Part shown: positions 52,680-63,762 of the stretch, in pieces
How the letters are laid out: the number at the start of each line of letters is the position of its first letter
Numbering within the stretch: position 1 is the stretch's first letter
DNA from: Hordeum vulgare subsp. vulgare
Taxonomy: Eukaryota; Streptophyta; Magnoliopsida; Poales; Poaceae
DNA length: 64,000 nucleotides
Assembly: GCF_904849725.1 (NCBI RefSeq)
Contig: NC_058518.1
Location: 395,237,581 to 395,301,580 of the forward strand
Direction: 5' to 3'
Notes under the pieces: generated by a model
Databases searched by the model: none
Seen by the model: only the letters and a program-made list of their open reading frames with translations
Told to the model about the DNA's origin: nothing
Made by a program: the position numbers and the translations under genes

Positions 52680-53786
52680 GCCCGATACAAAGTTTTGAGT
52701 ACTATTCTGATGTAGTTTTTCTATTGCTATGTTGTGTTGAGAACGAAAGCTTAGTGTGCTAGTATTCTTCCTACCGTCGCCCTTGTGTTGGTTCCCCTTG
52801 TCTCCTCCAGCCACCATGGTGGGCTTTGATGAGTGGAACCTAGGATCTGGATTCGGTGAATATATGGGGTGCATTAGGGAAGTAAATGGAAGTCCGCATT
52901 CATGGTTTTTGTATTAGTTTGATATTTTTAAGTAACATTGATTAGCTTATTTTTGCTTTCGTGGGCCTCGTGGTCGCGTCCACTTACATCCCCCGGGTGC
53001 ACTTTCAGGGCTAGTTTTAGGTGTTCGACAGCGTGCCATGCACTCTTAAAAAGAAACTGCAAATCAATAACTTGTGTTTTTACTTATATTGCCCATGCTT
53101 AGATGGAATGGTGTGGACAGAAATTGTACTACATACGATCCATTCTGAACTTTCGGTGAGATTGTAGGATTTGTAAGATGAGCGTAATTCTTTCTAGAGA
53201 GAAGAGATCATGCGGTCCTGACACCTAGCCGGAGTTTTTCGTGCCTGTGGCGGTGTTTTGAGGGCACTGCACCGGCCTCGTGGGTGAAAGTCGTGGACAC
53301 TAAAGTTTTATTTTTTGATTTTTTAAGCTTCTAGAATAAGCTGTTCTAGCGAATAACTTCTAGAATAAGTCCAATTAAAAATATATGTTAAAAGCCTATT
53401 CATCAAATCTTAATTAATAAGCTTCTAATAAAATAAATTTGATCGATCTTTTTTAAAATAAACTGAATAGGGGACAGTTTATTTCACCTTACTTTAGAAG
53501 CCAGCAAAAAGAACTGGTCCTGGAATTTAGCGGAAACAAGCCGGGGAATCGGCCAAAGTCTTCGGCAGCAGCCATACCTCAAGCTACGGCAGCACGAATC
53601 TGCTATACGAAATAAAGGGCGACGCCTTTTCTTTTGAGAACACAACGGCGACGCATAGACATGTCTCTGTCTAGAGCACGATCTTACCTGGTCGGTGAAA
53701 GTGGTAGCAATATCAGCAGATTCTACCGCCCGGCTGACAGTTTAGGACAATTTTTTTTTAGTCTTTTATCCTAACAAGTTTTAGAA
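52680..53786. other. RPAC1 3' flank, no gene
   Basis: The first 200-300 bp probably hold the 3' untranslated region. An AT-rich patch at 53290-53500 (TTCTAGAATAAG twice, AATAAACTGAATAGGGGACAG) may be a decayed MITE. Nothing else stands out. Confidence 0.4.
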
Positions 53787-54245
53787 TTGGCCTTACGTTC
53801 GAAAAAAGTTCGAATCTAACTTTTTTGATAACGCCAACGTCCCTGGCGTCTGGGTTGTATGGAAGACGCCAAGGTTCCTGACGTCTGGTACGGGTTGGCA
53901 TGACTGGCTGACCCGTTGAGTCTGTGACGTGGCTTGATACCAGACGTCAGGGACCCTGACGTCTGGTCCTGGACCAAACGTCAAGGACACTGTCGTCTGG
54001 TACCAGACATCAAGGACCTCGGCGTCTGGATGACGTGGCACAGATTATAAAAAAACATTTGTATGATCTGTTAGAACCAGACACCAAGGTCCCTATGTCT
54101 GGTATCAAGTCACGTCAGATTCAACGGGTCAGCCGGTCAAACCACGTCTCTCATGCAAACGAGATGTCAGAGATGTTGGCGTCATTAAAAAAGGCCAGAT
54201 TTGATTTTTTGAAAGTAAAGTCGGTTCCGGAATTTCTTACGGCAA
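53787..54245. mobile_element. Foldback DNA element of about 460 bp
   Basis: The left arm (GACGCC/AACGCCAACGTCC, then GGCTGACCCGTTGAGTCTG, then CTTGATACCAGACGTCAGGG) is matched in reverse complement on the right (GACATAGGGACC..., CAGATTCAACGGGTCAGCC, GAGATGTTGGCGTCATT). In the loop, shorter GACGTCTGG / CCAGACGTC units form further hairpins. Such long-armed foldbacks are usually non-autonomous DNA transposons. The superfamily is not settled, since target duplications could not be fixed. Confidence 0.7.
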
Positions 54246-54575
54246 AAGGTCAAAAAGAAATCGACCGACATTTTATACACGGGCGTACCTTATCTTTGTG
54301 CAGGCGGCGAGAAGGCATGCTGGTCTTGAAATTAACCGCAGTAATTTTTACGACGTGTCTGGTTCCGCTCGGGTAATCCTATTGTGATTATCCTGACACA
54401 CAGGACGGTAGCACTCAGGTCACACCGAAAAACAAAATCAGACCATTTGTGTCGTCTCAGCTGTATATATATGTACTACTATAATACATGATTTTCTAAA
54501 TATTTTAATCTGCCACCGCCTCACCTATTTTACCCGTCACTAGGAGATCCGCCCCGCTCACGACACACGGTATAA

Positions 54576-56592
54576 GAACAACTCCAATGAAGCGATCCAT
54601 TTCGTCTGCCGTCATTCGTTTTGGTCCGTACGGATAGAAAAGTCGGCTTAACTTGTCGATCTAAACGAACGCACGTCCACTTTTCGTTCGCGTGCAGACC
54701 CATTTCCGATCCAATTTTGAGTTTCATTTGGGTCAGCACGGACACAAAGCAAACACGGACGACGCACGTACTCCATCCCCTGGTCCGTCAGTCGGTGGCA
54801 CATTGGTCGTTCTCCATCCCTACTCACAGCGTCGACAGCTAGCCCTCACCTCGCCCCCAGCCTGTCGTCGCCGCCGCCTAGTTCCGGCGCCTCCTCCCGT
54901 ACCTCCCCAGCGCCTACCCACGCCGCCAGCTGCATCACCGCCGGGCCATCACAACTTCCCCGACCCCAATCCACCGTTGTCGGTCAGCTTCGTCGTCCAC
55001 GCTTGCAAGTTGTTTGACAGTTTGCGTGAAGATACAAATGGACTGCGCCGACGAGTTCTTTTTCCATAATGTTCTGTGCGACTCCGACGATTCATGCTAC
55101 TTGCCGTGTTGGTCCATGACCACCTTAATAGGCAATGGTCATTGTTCCGGGGCTCGATTTCGGGACATGTTTCGGTGTTGAATCGCAACCGAGAGAGCGA
55201 CCATTTCCTTCTATGGAAGGACTACTTTGACACAAGCAATCGGATGTTCAAACATCAGAAATTCCGACGGCGTTTCCGTATGGCTAGGCATGTTTTCAAC
55301 CGGATTCGAGAGGGGGTGGTCGGATGCGATGACTACTTCGAGTGCAAAGAGGATGCCATTGGAAAGATTAACTTCTCATCTTATCAGAAACACACTACAT
55401 CTATCCGGATGCTTGCTTACGGAGTATCCGGTGATCTTATCGATGAGTACGTCCGTATTAGTGAGTCTACGTGCCTAGAGTCGTTGTACAGATTATGCAA
55501 GGCTCTGGTTGCAGTGTTTGACCCTGAGTACTTGAGAAAGCTGAGTGCTGCAGACACAACCCGCTTGTTGGCGACCAATGCCAGCCGGGGATTCCGAGAG
55601 ATGCTTGACAACATAGACTGCATGCACTCGGAGTGTAAGAACTGCCCTTCTGCTTGGCAAGGCCAGGGCCATGTTAAGGCTTGCACTGTCATACTTGAAG
55701 CCGTGGACTCTCAAGATCTCTGGATCTGGCACTCTTTCTTTGGCATGTCCGGATCACACAATGATATCAACGTGCTTCAACGTTCGCTGGTGTTTGCAAG
55801 GCTTGCCGAAGGCAACAGCCCGCCGGTCAATGTTAACATCAACAACCACAACTACAACAAATGATACTATCTAGCCCACGGAATCTATCCACAATGGACC
55901 ACTATTGTGAAGACAAACTCCAACCCTGTCGGAGAGAAGAGGAAAAGATTTGCCCAAGAGCAAGAGAGTGCTAGAAAGGATGTCGAGCGTGCCTTTGGCG
56001 TTCTGCAATCTTTATGGGGCATAGTTCGCTATCCTGCTAGAACTTGAAGCACCAAGAAGTTGTGGGAAGTAATGACTGCTTGTGTGATCATGCACAACAT
56101 GATCGTAGAAGATGAGCGCCCGGAACGTCTCCACGATCAAGGGTTTGAGTTTCAGGGTGACAATGTGGTGCTTCGGCATGGCGAAGAAGCGACATCGTTT
56201 GCACAGTTCACCCAATTTCATCATGAAATACGTGATTGGAAAACTCATATTCAGTTGCAAGATGATTTGGTTGAGCATATGTGGGATCATGTTGGCAACC
56301 AATAGGTGTATCTTTTAGACAATTTAATTTTTATTGGGCTTGTAAAACTCTGCTATATTTTATTTCGGTTGTGAAACTATGCTATTTCATTTGCTTTTCA
56401 AAAATATGCAAAATGTTTGTATTTGTTAAAAACCGGCGGCTAGCCGACCACGTGGACAAATATGGGTCGGCGCGTTGGGCGCGCTGCCGACCCAAATCAT
56501 AGACCGGACGGAAATAGAGCTGGTGGACGACCCAAACGGATGAAAAGCAGATAAAATCACCGTCTGTTTGGGTCGGCCGGTTGGAGTTGCTC
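54576..56592 (+). mobile_element. PIF/Harbinger element, 2017 bp, TSD TAA
   Basis: It begins GAACAACTCCAATGAAGCG and ends (reverse complement) GAGCAACTCCAACCGGCCG; TAA flanks both sides (54573-54575, 56593-56595). Imperfect inverted repeats continue inward with GTCCGTTTGGGTCG-type sequence. It holds one gene, a broken transposase. No ORF1-type gene is present, which suggests a deletion derivative or use of ORF1 protein from elsewhere. Confidence 0.88.
55038..56305 (+). pseudogene. PIF/Harbinger transposase (DDE_Tnp_4, ALP1-like), broken
   Basis: The likely start is ATG 55038 (MDCADEFFFHNVLCDSDD), with a frame change near 55085-55115. The frame then runs on: HFLLWKDYFDTSNRMFKHQK, RRRFRMARHVFNRIREGV, and the catalytic core NIDCMH (first Asp), GSHNDINVLQRS (second Asp) and DVERAFGVLQ (Glu). 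It ends WKTHIQLQDDLVEHMWDHVG. In-frame stops lie at 55862-55864 and near 56047. Its role was cutting and pasting the element. The three acidic residues remain, but the stops separate the last from the first two, so this copy is inactive. Confidence 0.9.
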
Positions 56593-56595
56593 TAA

Positions 56596-56972
56596 TGGCC
56601 TACCGTCAGAAACCTTGACAATAGGGTATTTTCCATGTTACGGTGACGTGACAACGCAATTAACCCTTACCGTTATAGATTGTGGCGATAGCATGTGATA
56701 TCCTAACGTCGAGGATGATGGCGGTATAAAAGAACATATTTTTTTCAATGTGGGATCAAATCGTGCTAAAGTTTCGAAAAAGGTCAAAACATGAAATTTG
56801 GCCTCTTGGGGGCATGGAGCATGTCACGTTCTGACTTCTGCTGTGTCGCCGGATGCGAGCATCGTCGTGCGTGCTGAGGAAAATAGATGATGCAAGCACG
56901 GCTGCAAGATGCATGAGGTCGTGCGCTACGTGGGCACCATGGCCGTCCTTGGTTCATTGTTCGGTGGGTCAT
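56596..56972. other. Intergenic, nothing recognised
   Basis: Short chance frames only. Confidence 0.4.
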
Positions 56973-57020
56973 TGATACGTCTCCAACATATCTGTATTTT
57001 TTGATTGTTTAATGTTATTA
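56973..57020 (+). mobile_element. Start of a gypsy-type LTR, cut by the Harbinger insertion
   Basis: TGATACGTCTCCAACATATC is the 5' terminus of the same broad LTR class as at 2167 and 17787. Only 48 bp are seen before the second Harbinger element; the rest lies beyond the window or is lost. Confidence 0.65.
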
Positions 57021-57170
57021 GAACAACTCCAACCGGGCGACTCATTTTTTCCGTCCGTGTCCGTTTGGGCCACCGGACACAAAACACAGGCCAACGCGCC
57101 GACCCAAACGGACGCACATCCGCTTTTTGTCCGCCCACAAACCATTCCACGCACAACTTTGGGCCGGATT

Positions 57171-58920
57171 TGTTGGAAATATGCCCTAGAGGCAATAATA
57201 AAATGGTTATTATCATATTTCCTTGTTCATGATAATCGTCTATTGTTCATGCTATAATCGTATTAACAGGAAACAGTAATACATGTGTGAATAAATAGAT
57301 CACAATGTGTCCCTAGCAAGCCTCTAGTTGGCTAGCTCGTTGGTCAATAGATGATCATGGTTTCCTGATCATGGGCATTAAATGTCATTGATAACGGGAT
57401 CACATCATTGGGAGAATGATGTGATGGACAAGACCCAATCCTAAGCATAGCACTAGATCGTATTGTTCGTATGCTAAAGCTTTTCTAATGTCAAGTGTCT
57501 TTTCCTTCGACCGTGAGATTGCGCAACTCCCGGATACCGTAGGAGTGCTTTGGGTGTATCAAACGTCACAACGTAATTGGGTGACTATAAAGGTGCACTA
57601 CGGGTACCTCTGAAAGTGTCTGTTGGGTTGGCATGAATCGAGAACGGGATTTGTCACTCCGTGTGACGGAGAGGTATCTCTGGGCCCACTCGGTAGAACA
57701 TCATCATGAGCTCAATGTGTCTAAGGAGTTAGTCACACGATGACGTGCTACGGAACGAGTAAAGAGACTTACCGGTAACGAGATTGAATAAGGTATGGGT
57801 ATACCGACGATCGAATCTCGGGCAAGTTCTATACCGACAGACAAAGGGAATCGTATAGGGGATTGATTGAATCCTTGACATCGTGGTTCATCCAATGAGA
57901 TCATCGTGGAGCAAGTGGGAACCACCATGGGTATCCAGACCCCGCTGATGGTTATTGGCCGGAGAGGTGTCTCGGTCATATCTGCTTGTCTCCCGAACCC
58001 GTAGGGTCTGCACACTTAAGGTTCAATGACGCTAGGGTTATAGGGAATTGTTATACGAGGTTACCGAAAGTTGTTCGGAGTCCCGGATGAGATCCCGGAC
58101 ATCAAGAGGAGCTCTGGAATGGTTCGTAGGTAAAGATTGATATATAGGACGGATGGTTTCGGACACCGGAAGTGTTTCGGGCATCACCGGTAATGTACCG
58201 GGACCACCGGAGGTGGCCCCGGGGGTCCACCGAAGGGGGGCAACGACCCCGGGAGGTAAGATGGGCCAAGTGGGGGAGGGAACCAGCCCCTAGGTGGGCT
58301 GGTGCGCCTCCCCACTCAGCCCAATGCGCAGGGGAGAGGAAAGGAGGGCAAACCCTAAGCCAGGTGGGCCTAAGGCCCACCAGGGGTGCGCCACACCCCT
58401 CCTCCCCTCGTGGCCGCCACCTCCTGGCGCAGATGGGGGCTGCCGCACCCCTTGGGGGTGGGAACCCTAAGGGCTGCGCCCCTCCCCCTCCCCCTATATA
58501 TAGTTGAGGTTTCGGGGCTGTTTTGCACACGGTTTTCTCTCTCTCTCTCGGCGCAGCCCGGCCCTTCTTCCTCCTCCTCTCTGCCGGTGCTTGGCGAAGC
58601 CCTGCCGGGAGACCTCGTCTCTCCATCGACACCACGCCGTCGTGCTGCTGGAGTTCTTCCCCAACCTCTCCCTCCTTGCTGGATCAAGGTGCGGGAGACG
58701 TCACCGGTCTGCACGTGTGTTGAACGCGGAGGTGCCGTAGTTCGGCACTAGATCGGAATCGCTGCGAGTACGACTCCATCAACCGCGTTATAGCAACGCT
58801 TCCGCTTAGCGATCTTCAAAGGTATGAAGATGCTCTTACCCCTCTTTCGTTGCTGGTCTCTCCATTGGAAGATCTGAATATGCGTAGGAAAATTTTGAAT
58901 TTATGCTACGTTACCCAACA
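57171..58920 (+). mobile_element. Solo LTR, BARE/WIS/Angela copia type, 1750 bp, TSD GGATT
   Basis: It begins TGTTGGAAATATGCCC and ends GTTACCCAACA. GGATT is duplicated at 57166-57170 and 58921-58925. TATA-like CTATATATAG lies at 58494-58503. It is close in sequence to the 3' LTR at 5548 and is uninterrupted, so it is a useful reference for that split copy. Confidence 0.95.
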
Positions 58921-59051
58921 GGATTTGCATCCACGCGGAAACGGGACGGGCGCGCGACGCCCGCCCTTCTCCTCCCCCGGCCCGCCCGTAGGTGGCACAC
59001 AACTACCATTTCCACCAAAAACATTCCCACCCACTTCTTCCCCCGCGCTCC

Positions 59052-59473
59052 ATGGAAGACGACGCGCCGACCCTCGCCGCCGCCGCCGGCCTTGCCTCCT
59101 CGCCTCCGCCGGGAGCCGCGGCGGGCGAAAAGGGTCAACCCCGGCCAAGAAAAAGAAGGTGCTGATGCCCGAGGAGCGCACCGAATAATCGTTGAGGAGG
59201 AAGAACCACCGGCATATGCAAAAAGCCAGGAACGAGGCCGCGGCCGCGTCCTCCCTCGCCGTCGCCTTGGAGAAAGAGGCCAACATCATGAAGAATAGTC
59301 AGCTCGTCCACAAGGCTACGAGGCAGACCGTGTTGATTCTAGGGTTAAACCCTGGGCAGCACGGGCTCATCGCTCTCGCTGCGATCGCGGCCAGCACCGG
59401 CTCATCGGCCCTTTGCCACCAACTTTCGGACTCGCCGCGCATGTCCTCCACGCCGGCTGCACACGCCTTTTAG
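59052..59473 (+). pseudogene. Harbinger ORF1-like gene, N-terminal fragment
   Basis: ATG 59052 opens an Ala/Pro-rich frame (MEDDAPTLAAAAGLASSPPP). A frame change near 59140-59160 leads to KKKKVLMPEERTE and a stop, then RRKNHRHMQKARNEAAAASS, VALEKEANIM and the conserved end LCHQLSDSPRMSSTPAAHAF. This matches the NAM-associated/SANT-type ORF1 proteins of Triticeae Harbinger elements. One stop and one frame change are seen. The SANT-like C-terminal part is cut off by the retrotransposon at 59507. Confidence 0.65.
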
Positions 59474-59506
59474 CGGCACCACCCACATGTCTCTCTGAGG
59501 AAGCGT

Positions 59507-60914
59507 GAACAAATCAATATGGTTGACTAGATGGGGGGGGGTGAACATGCAACTAACTAATTTTAATATTTTCTTTAAATGAAATAAGTTTAGCAACAAA
59601 TAGAATGTCTAGATAAGCAACTAAGTGAGCAACCTATATGATGCTAACAACAACAATAGTAAGCAAGAAGTAAAGACAAGTAAAGGTAAGAAATAACCAC
59701 AAGTGGAACTGATGAACACGAGGATGTGTTTCCAAAGTTCCGTCCCTTTGAGAGGAAGTACGTCTCCTTTGGAGCGGTGTGGAGGCACAATGCTCCCCAA
59801 GATGCCACTAAGGCCACCATATTCTCCTCACGCCCTCACACGATGCGAGGTGTCGTGATTCCACTAAGTGGTGACCTTGAAGGCGGCGATCGAACCTTTA
59901 CAAACAAGGTTGGGGCAATCTCCACAACTTAATTGGAGGCTCCCAATAAGACCAGAAGCTTCACCACAATGGAATATGGCTTCGAGGTGACCTCAACCGT
60001 CTAGGGTGCTCAAACACCCAAGAGTAACAGGATCCGCGAGGGATTAGTGGGCAAAATCAAATTTCTCTTGGTGGAAGTGTAGATCAAGGTCCTCTCAACC
60101 AAACCCTAAATATCAACCAGTTTTGTTGGCTAGGGAGAGAGATCGGGCGAAAATGGGTCTTGGAGCAACAATGGAGCGTGGGGACGAAAAGGTGAAGTTC
60201 TCAGGGAAGAAGAACCCCTTTATATAGTGGGGGAAAGAATGTGCCCGTTACCCACCCCCTCAGCATGAGCCAGAGAGGTACTACCGCCCCTGAGAGCGGT
60301 ACTACCGATGATAAGAGGTCCTACCGCTTAGAGTGAGCGATACTACCGCTCATGCAGATGGAGGCTGAATAGAGAGGGGGAAGGGCCGAAAGTACCGCCA
60401 GTAGCGGTAGTAACAAGCGGTAATACCACCCTGTGGGCGGTACTACCGCCCAACACTACCGCAAAGTCCGACCAAGAAAAGGCATCGAACTTGAGGGCAG
60501 TGGTACCAACCGGATCACTACCGCCATGGAGCGGTACTACCGCCAGCCTGGGCGGTACTACCGATGATAAGAGGTAGTACCGCTCCAGGGTGCAGTAGTA
60601 CCGCTTGGAACTTTCACGGCAGAGAAGAGAGCTCCATTAAAGTGGAAAAGAGAGTGAGAGGAAAGTGTACATGATGATTCCACCCAGACTTTTCCAAAGC
60701 GGATCCCCTCTTAATAGTACGGATTTTCCTATGACTCAATTCCACCGACAACGAAACATAAGAGAGAAAACCGTCTACATAACAATGCACCGAGGGGCAA
60801 GAATCGTCTTTGTGCAAACAGAGGAAGTACCTGAAAGGCTTATCACACATGATGAGTCCGCAAATGTATTGTCATCAATCACCAAAAGTACTAGGGAAGA
60901 AATATGCCCTCACA
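59507..60914 (-). mobile_element. 3' LTR (minus strand) of an unclassified LTR retrotransposon
   Basis: On the minus strand it starts TGTGAGGGCATATTTCTTCC (60914) and ends after CCCCCCATCTAGTCAACC near 59507. On its right, in the internal region, lies AATCTCCCCCTTTTTGG, the reverse complement of a polypurine tract. It holds a TATA-like TATATAAAGG (minus strand, near 60221) and an array of GCGGTACTACCGC motifs (60280-60610). The start matches LTRs at 6568 and 63763. The left limit is uncertain by about 15 bp. Confidence 0.75.
60280..60610. repeat. Array of GCGGTAGTACCGC motifs in the reverse LTR
   Basis: About a dozen full or partial copies, in the same relative position (upstream of the LTR TATA box) as the array at 9489-9830. 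Confidence 0.85.
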
Positions 60915-61439
60915 ATCTCCCCCTTTTTGGTGGATTGATGACAACACGGGATTTGCATAGAGGATAAAAAATGAGATAGAACGCAACCCCAGTCTCTACA
61001 AAATATAGACAGGCTCCCCCTAAGTGTGTGCACTATTTAAGTATGCTTTTGGAATGCAAAGTGCACACACTAGGATCAACAACCCCCTATATTTTATAGA
61101 GAGACACTACTTGCACAAAGGGAACAACTGAGAGTAATATAACTGCAAGAAGTGAAGTGAGCATGATCATTAGGGCATAATATAGGCATCTCACTAAATT
61201 TAAGACATATGATAAAACTACGGTAGCATATGTCTCATACCATATGACATAGTTTCATAGGAGTCTCACACTCTTAAAACGCAAAGCAACATAAGTTCCA
61301 CACCACACACATAGTATTTAAGCAAAGCAAATGATAAAAGAGTTCACGAGTGAAAAGATGGTCCACGAAAGAACACTAGTGACTCGCAAATCCAAACATT
61401 CTCCCCCTTTGGCAGCAAGACGCCAAAAAGGACATAGAA

Positions 61440-62870
61440 AACTACAAGGATCCACGAGAGGTGGTAATGGTGACACATGAATATTTGCCACACTCAGAGC
61501 TGTGGTGAACAGTGCCAGGAGGAGCAGGAGAGCCAGGCAACTTACCATCCGAATCCCATGGGCAGTGGCGAGAAATCCAGGTGTCCTCATCAGCGAGCCT
61601 GTCCTCAGAACCGCTCTCAATTGTTAAGCCAACGTGCCTTGCAAGAGCCTTGTAATGACTGATAGCCACCTTTTCAGCCGCGTGAGCCCTGTACCGACCC
61701 TTGGCTTGCACACAAAATAGCTTCTTTATCTTCACCTTGAGCTTCTTAGCCGAAGAAGGTTCTCTAGTGGGGGGGGGGGCAGTAGGGGAAGCAGTGTCCT
61801 TGTCAACCACAAAATCCTCATCAACCTCTTCATCAGCAGAATCCTCATCAGTGTGAGTAGTCCACTTGTCCTTCTATCGAAGCTGCACAGCCTTGTGGGA
61901 TACCAGTTCCCCAGCTTCAAACAACTCATCAGGAAAGGTGTCTGCCCAAGTCTTATCGATCAGAAGCATCAGAAAGGGGCCATAGATGGGGCACTTATGC
62001 TCAGGCACCGCAGAACGGAGCTCATACCACATAACATGAGAAACATCCGCATGCTCCACCTGAACCTTGTGGGATAATAGTGAATAAGCATGTCTACCAG
62101 GTAAGAGTGGACCTGATCTAGATTGCCAACACAGGGGAACAAGGTGTGGCGAAAGATGTTGTGCATGATATCTAAGAATGGTTCCAGCACCCAAGTAGAA
62201 TTGCTTGTAGTAGAGGAGATCTTATCAGTGTTGTACTTGTACACGACTTGCTTGTGAGTAGCAGCAAACTCACGGTGTGGACGGTGACCCACCGGGTTCT
62301 CGAGTCCCTTATCCTCAGTGTTAAGCAGATGCATAAAAGACTTCCAGGGAGCATAAAGTAACCTGCCATTGGTCATCCATGAAAGACTCGTGGCCTCATT
62401 AGTTCCCAGGAGAACCCTAGTCTTTGTTGAACTGCATAATGTCAAGAATGCCCAGCTTGTCACAAAGTGAGAGAGCAGTCCCGAAGTAACTTTCATTGCG
62501 CTGCAAGTATTCAACATCAATAGATTTGACATGAGGAACAAACATGTTCTCCCTTGGCTTCAGAATGTCAATATAGATGGATAGTTGCTTCCGGTTCCAG
62601 AAGGGACAGTTGCACATTGGAGGCTCATGAGGTTCCACATAGGGATCGATCTTGCAGGACATCCAAAAGTCCTTAGACTTCAGAGAGGCCATGGATTGGG
62701 ACTTCAAGGGCCTCACAGCAGGGCGCTTCCCCTTGGATTTGGAAGCACACTGGCTGACCTTCTCAGCGGGAACATGCTCCTGTGGTTGACTTGAGCTATC
62801 AGCCTCAGATGAACGGTCCCTCTTCGTGCTGCCACGGCTGGGATTCGTCCTACTCTCCTGAGGAGCAGAG
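61440..62870 (-). pseudogene. Gag-like gene of a non-autonomous retrotransposon, degenerate
   Basis: Minus-strand frames in order: SSSQPQEHVPAEKVSQCASK, then FWMSCKIDPYVEPHEPP, VKSIDVEYLQRNESYFGTAL and CDKLGILDIMQFNKD. These are followed by TNGRLLYAPWKSFMHLLN, ENPVGHRPHREFAATHKQ, WVLEPFLDIMHNIFRHTLFP, NLDQVHSYLVDMLI, HVMWYELRSAVPEHKCPIYG and PDELFEAGELVSH. The end is a basic KKLKVKIKKLFCVQAKGRYR and SGSEDRLADEDTWI. I recognise this arrangement from Triticeae elements described as carrying a putative plant transposon or gag-like protein; its biochemical role is inferred. At least four frame changes (near 62420, 62200, 62060, 61875) and several stops inactivate it. Confidence 0.6.
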
Positions 62871-62999
62871 GTGCCACCTCATGAGAACCAAAAATACGAC
62901 CAAACGAAAGCATGAGAGAAAAACAATGAGTACAAGATAGCAAGACACCAAGATGGGCGAGAAAGAGGTGATGAACAAGCAGGAATATCATGCAAAGGC

Positions 63000-63625
63000 C
63001 ACCCCAGAGCGGTAGTACCACCGCCAGGGGCGGTACTACCTCTTATGAGCAGTAGTACCGCCCGAACGAGCGGTAGTACCGCTCAGGGCAGGGACCGTGG
63101 GGGTGAAAACCACCACTGGTCACATTCGGTACTACTGGGGATGCCTTGACCACAAATTTCCTAAAAGAATCATCATATCTAAACTCCAGCCATCATCCAT
63201 ACCCTTCACATTCTGCAAATCAGAACCAAAAAGACGTAGATACATCTCATATTGTCCAAGACCTAGATCGGAAAAAGAGATCAAATGAGGAGAAGAACGG
63301 GGACAATACCAGTATCCATGACAAGAGGAGGGGGTGGAGAACGATTCCACCGGTTGAAATCGCGAAAGAGTTGCCGAAAACAGAGATCGGTGATGGCCAC
63401 CGGAGCCTTGGGGTCGCGTGGAGAGAGACACCCACAAGGAGGAGTGGGGATGAATGGGTATGGGGAGAGAAAACTGCACCTGCCCGACCCCATAGCCCCC
63501 TCGCAAAGGAGTCTAAGTGGTAGTACCACTCCCATGCGATAGTACCGCTCAACGGTAGTACCAGTGCGACAAGCGGTACTACCTCTTATCATGTGTAGTA
63601 TCGCCATGGCAGCGGTAGTACCGCT
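63000..63625. repeat. Dispersed GCGGTAGTACCGC motifs in the internal region
   Basis: Two clusters (63005-63090 and 63515-63625) of the motif found in the LTRs. The DNA between them has a few open frames on both strands but no recognised domain. Confidence 0.75.
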
Positions 63626-63762
63626 CCAGATGATCAAAAAATGCGAAAAAATAATAAAACTTCGAACCACCACGAGGTAAAAGACAAAAAGACACGTCAT
63701 GGGGATGAGACCACTCCAAGTTGTGGAAAAAATATAAGAAGCGAGAGGATGACTTGGAGTGA

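Larger units (their letters stand above)
57021..59506 (+). mobile_element. Second PIF/Harbinger element, left part, split by a copia solo LTR
   Basis: It begins GAACAACTCCAACCGGGCGA after TTA (57018-57020), nearly the same terminus as the element at 54576. It resumes after the solo LTR at 57171-58920 and runs into an ORF1 gene. A minus-strand retrotransposon cuts it near 59507, and its right end is not in the window. Confidence 0.75.
60915..63762 (-). mobile_element. Internal region of the minus-strand LTR retrotransposon
   Basis: A polypurine tract lies next to the 3' LTR, and the region contains a degenerate gag-like gene. GGTAGTACCGC-type motifs recur near 63000-63100 and 63515-63625. No reverse transcriptase, integrase or protease domain was found, so the family is probably non-autonomous. 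Its own 5' LTR was not found before the + strand LTR that starts at 63763. Confidence 0.65.

Noticed and set aside
53290..53500. Possible MITE with TTCTAGAATAAG repeats
   Set aside because: No paired termini or target duplication could be fixed, so it was left as a note in the intergenic entry.
58850..59298. Overlapping 112-, 131- and 127-codon frames across the solo LTR end and ORF1
   Set aside because: Alternative phases and strands of the Harbinger ORF1 fragment and its GC-rich leader; only the phase giving the ORF1 motifs was kept.
63132..63700. Several overlapping 85-139 codon frames on both strands
   Set aside because: Mutually overlapping frames with no domain, in the non-coding internal region of the retrotransposon.
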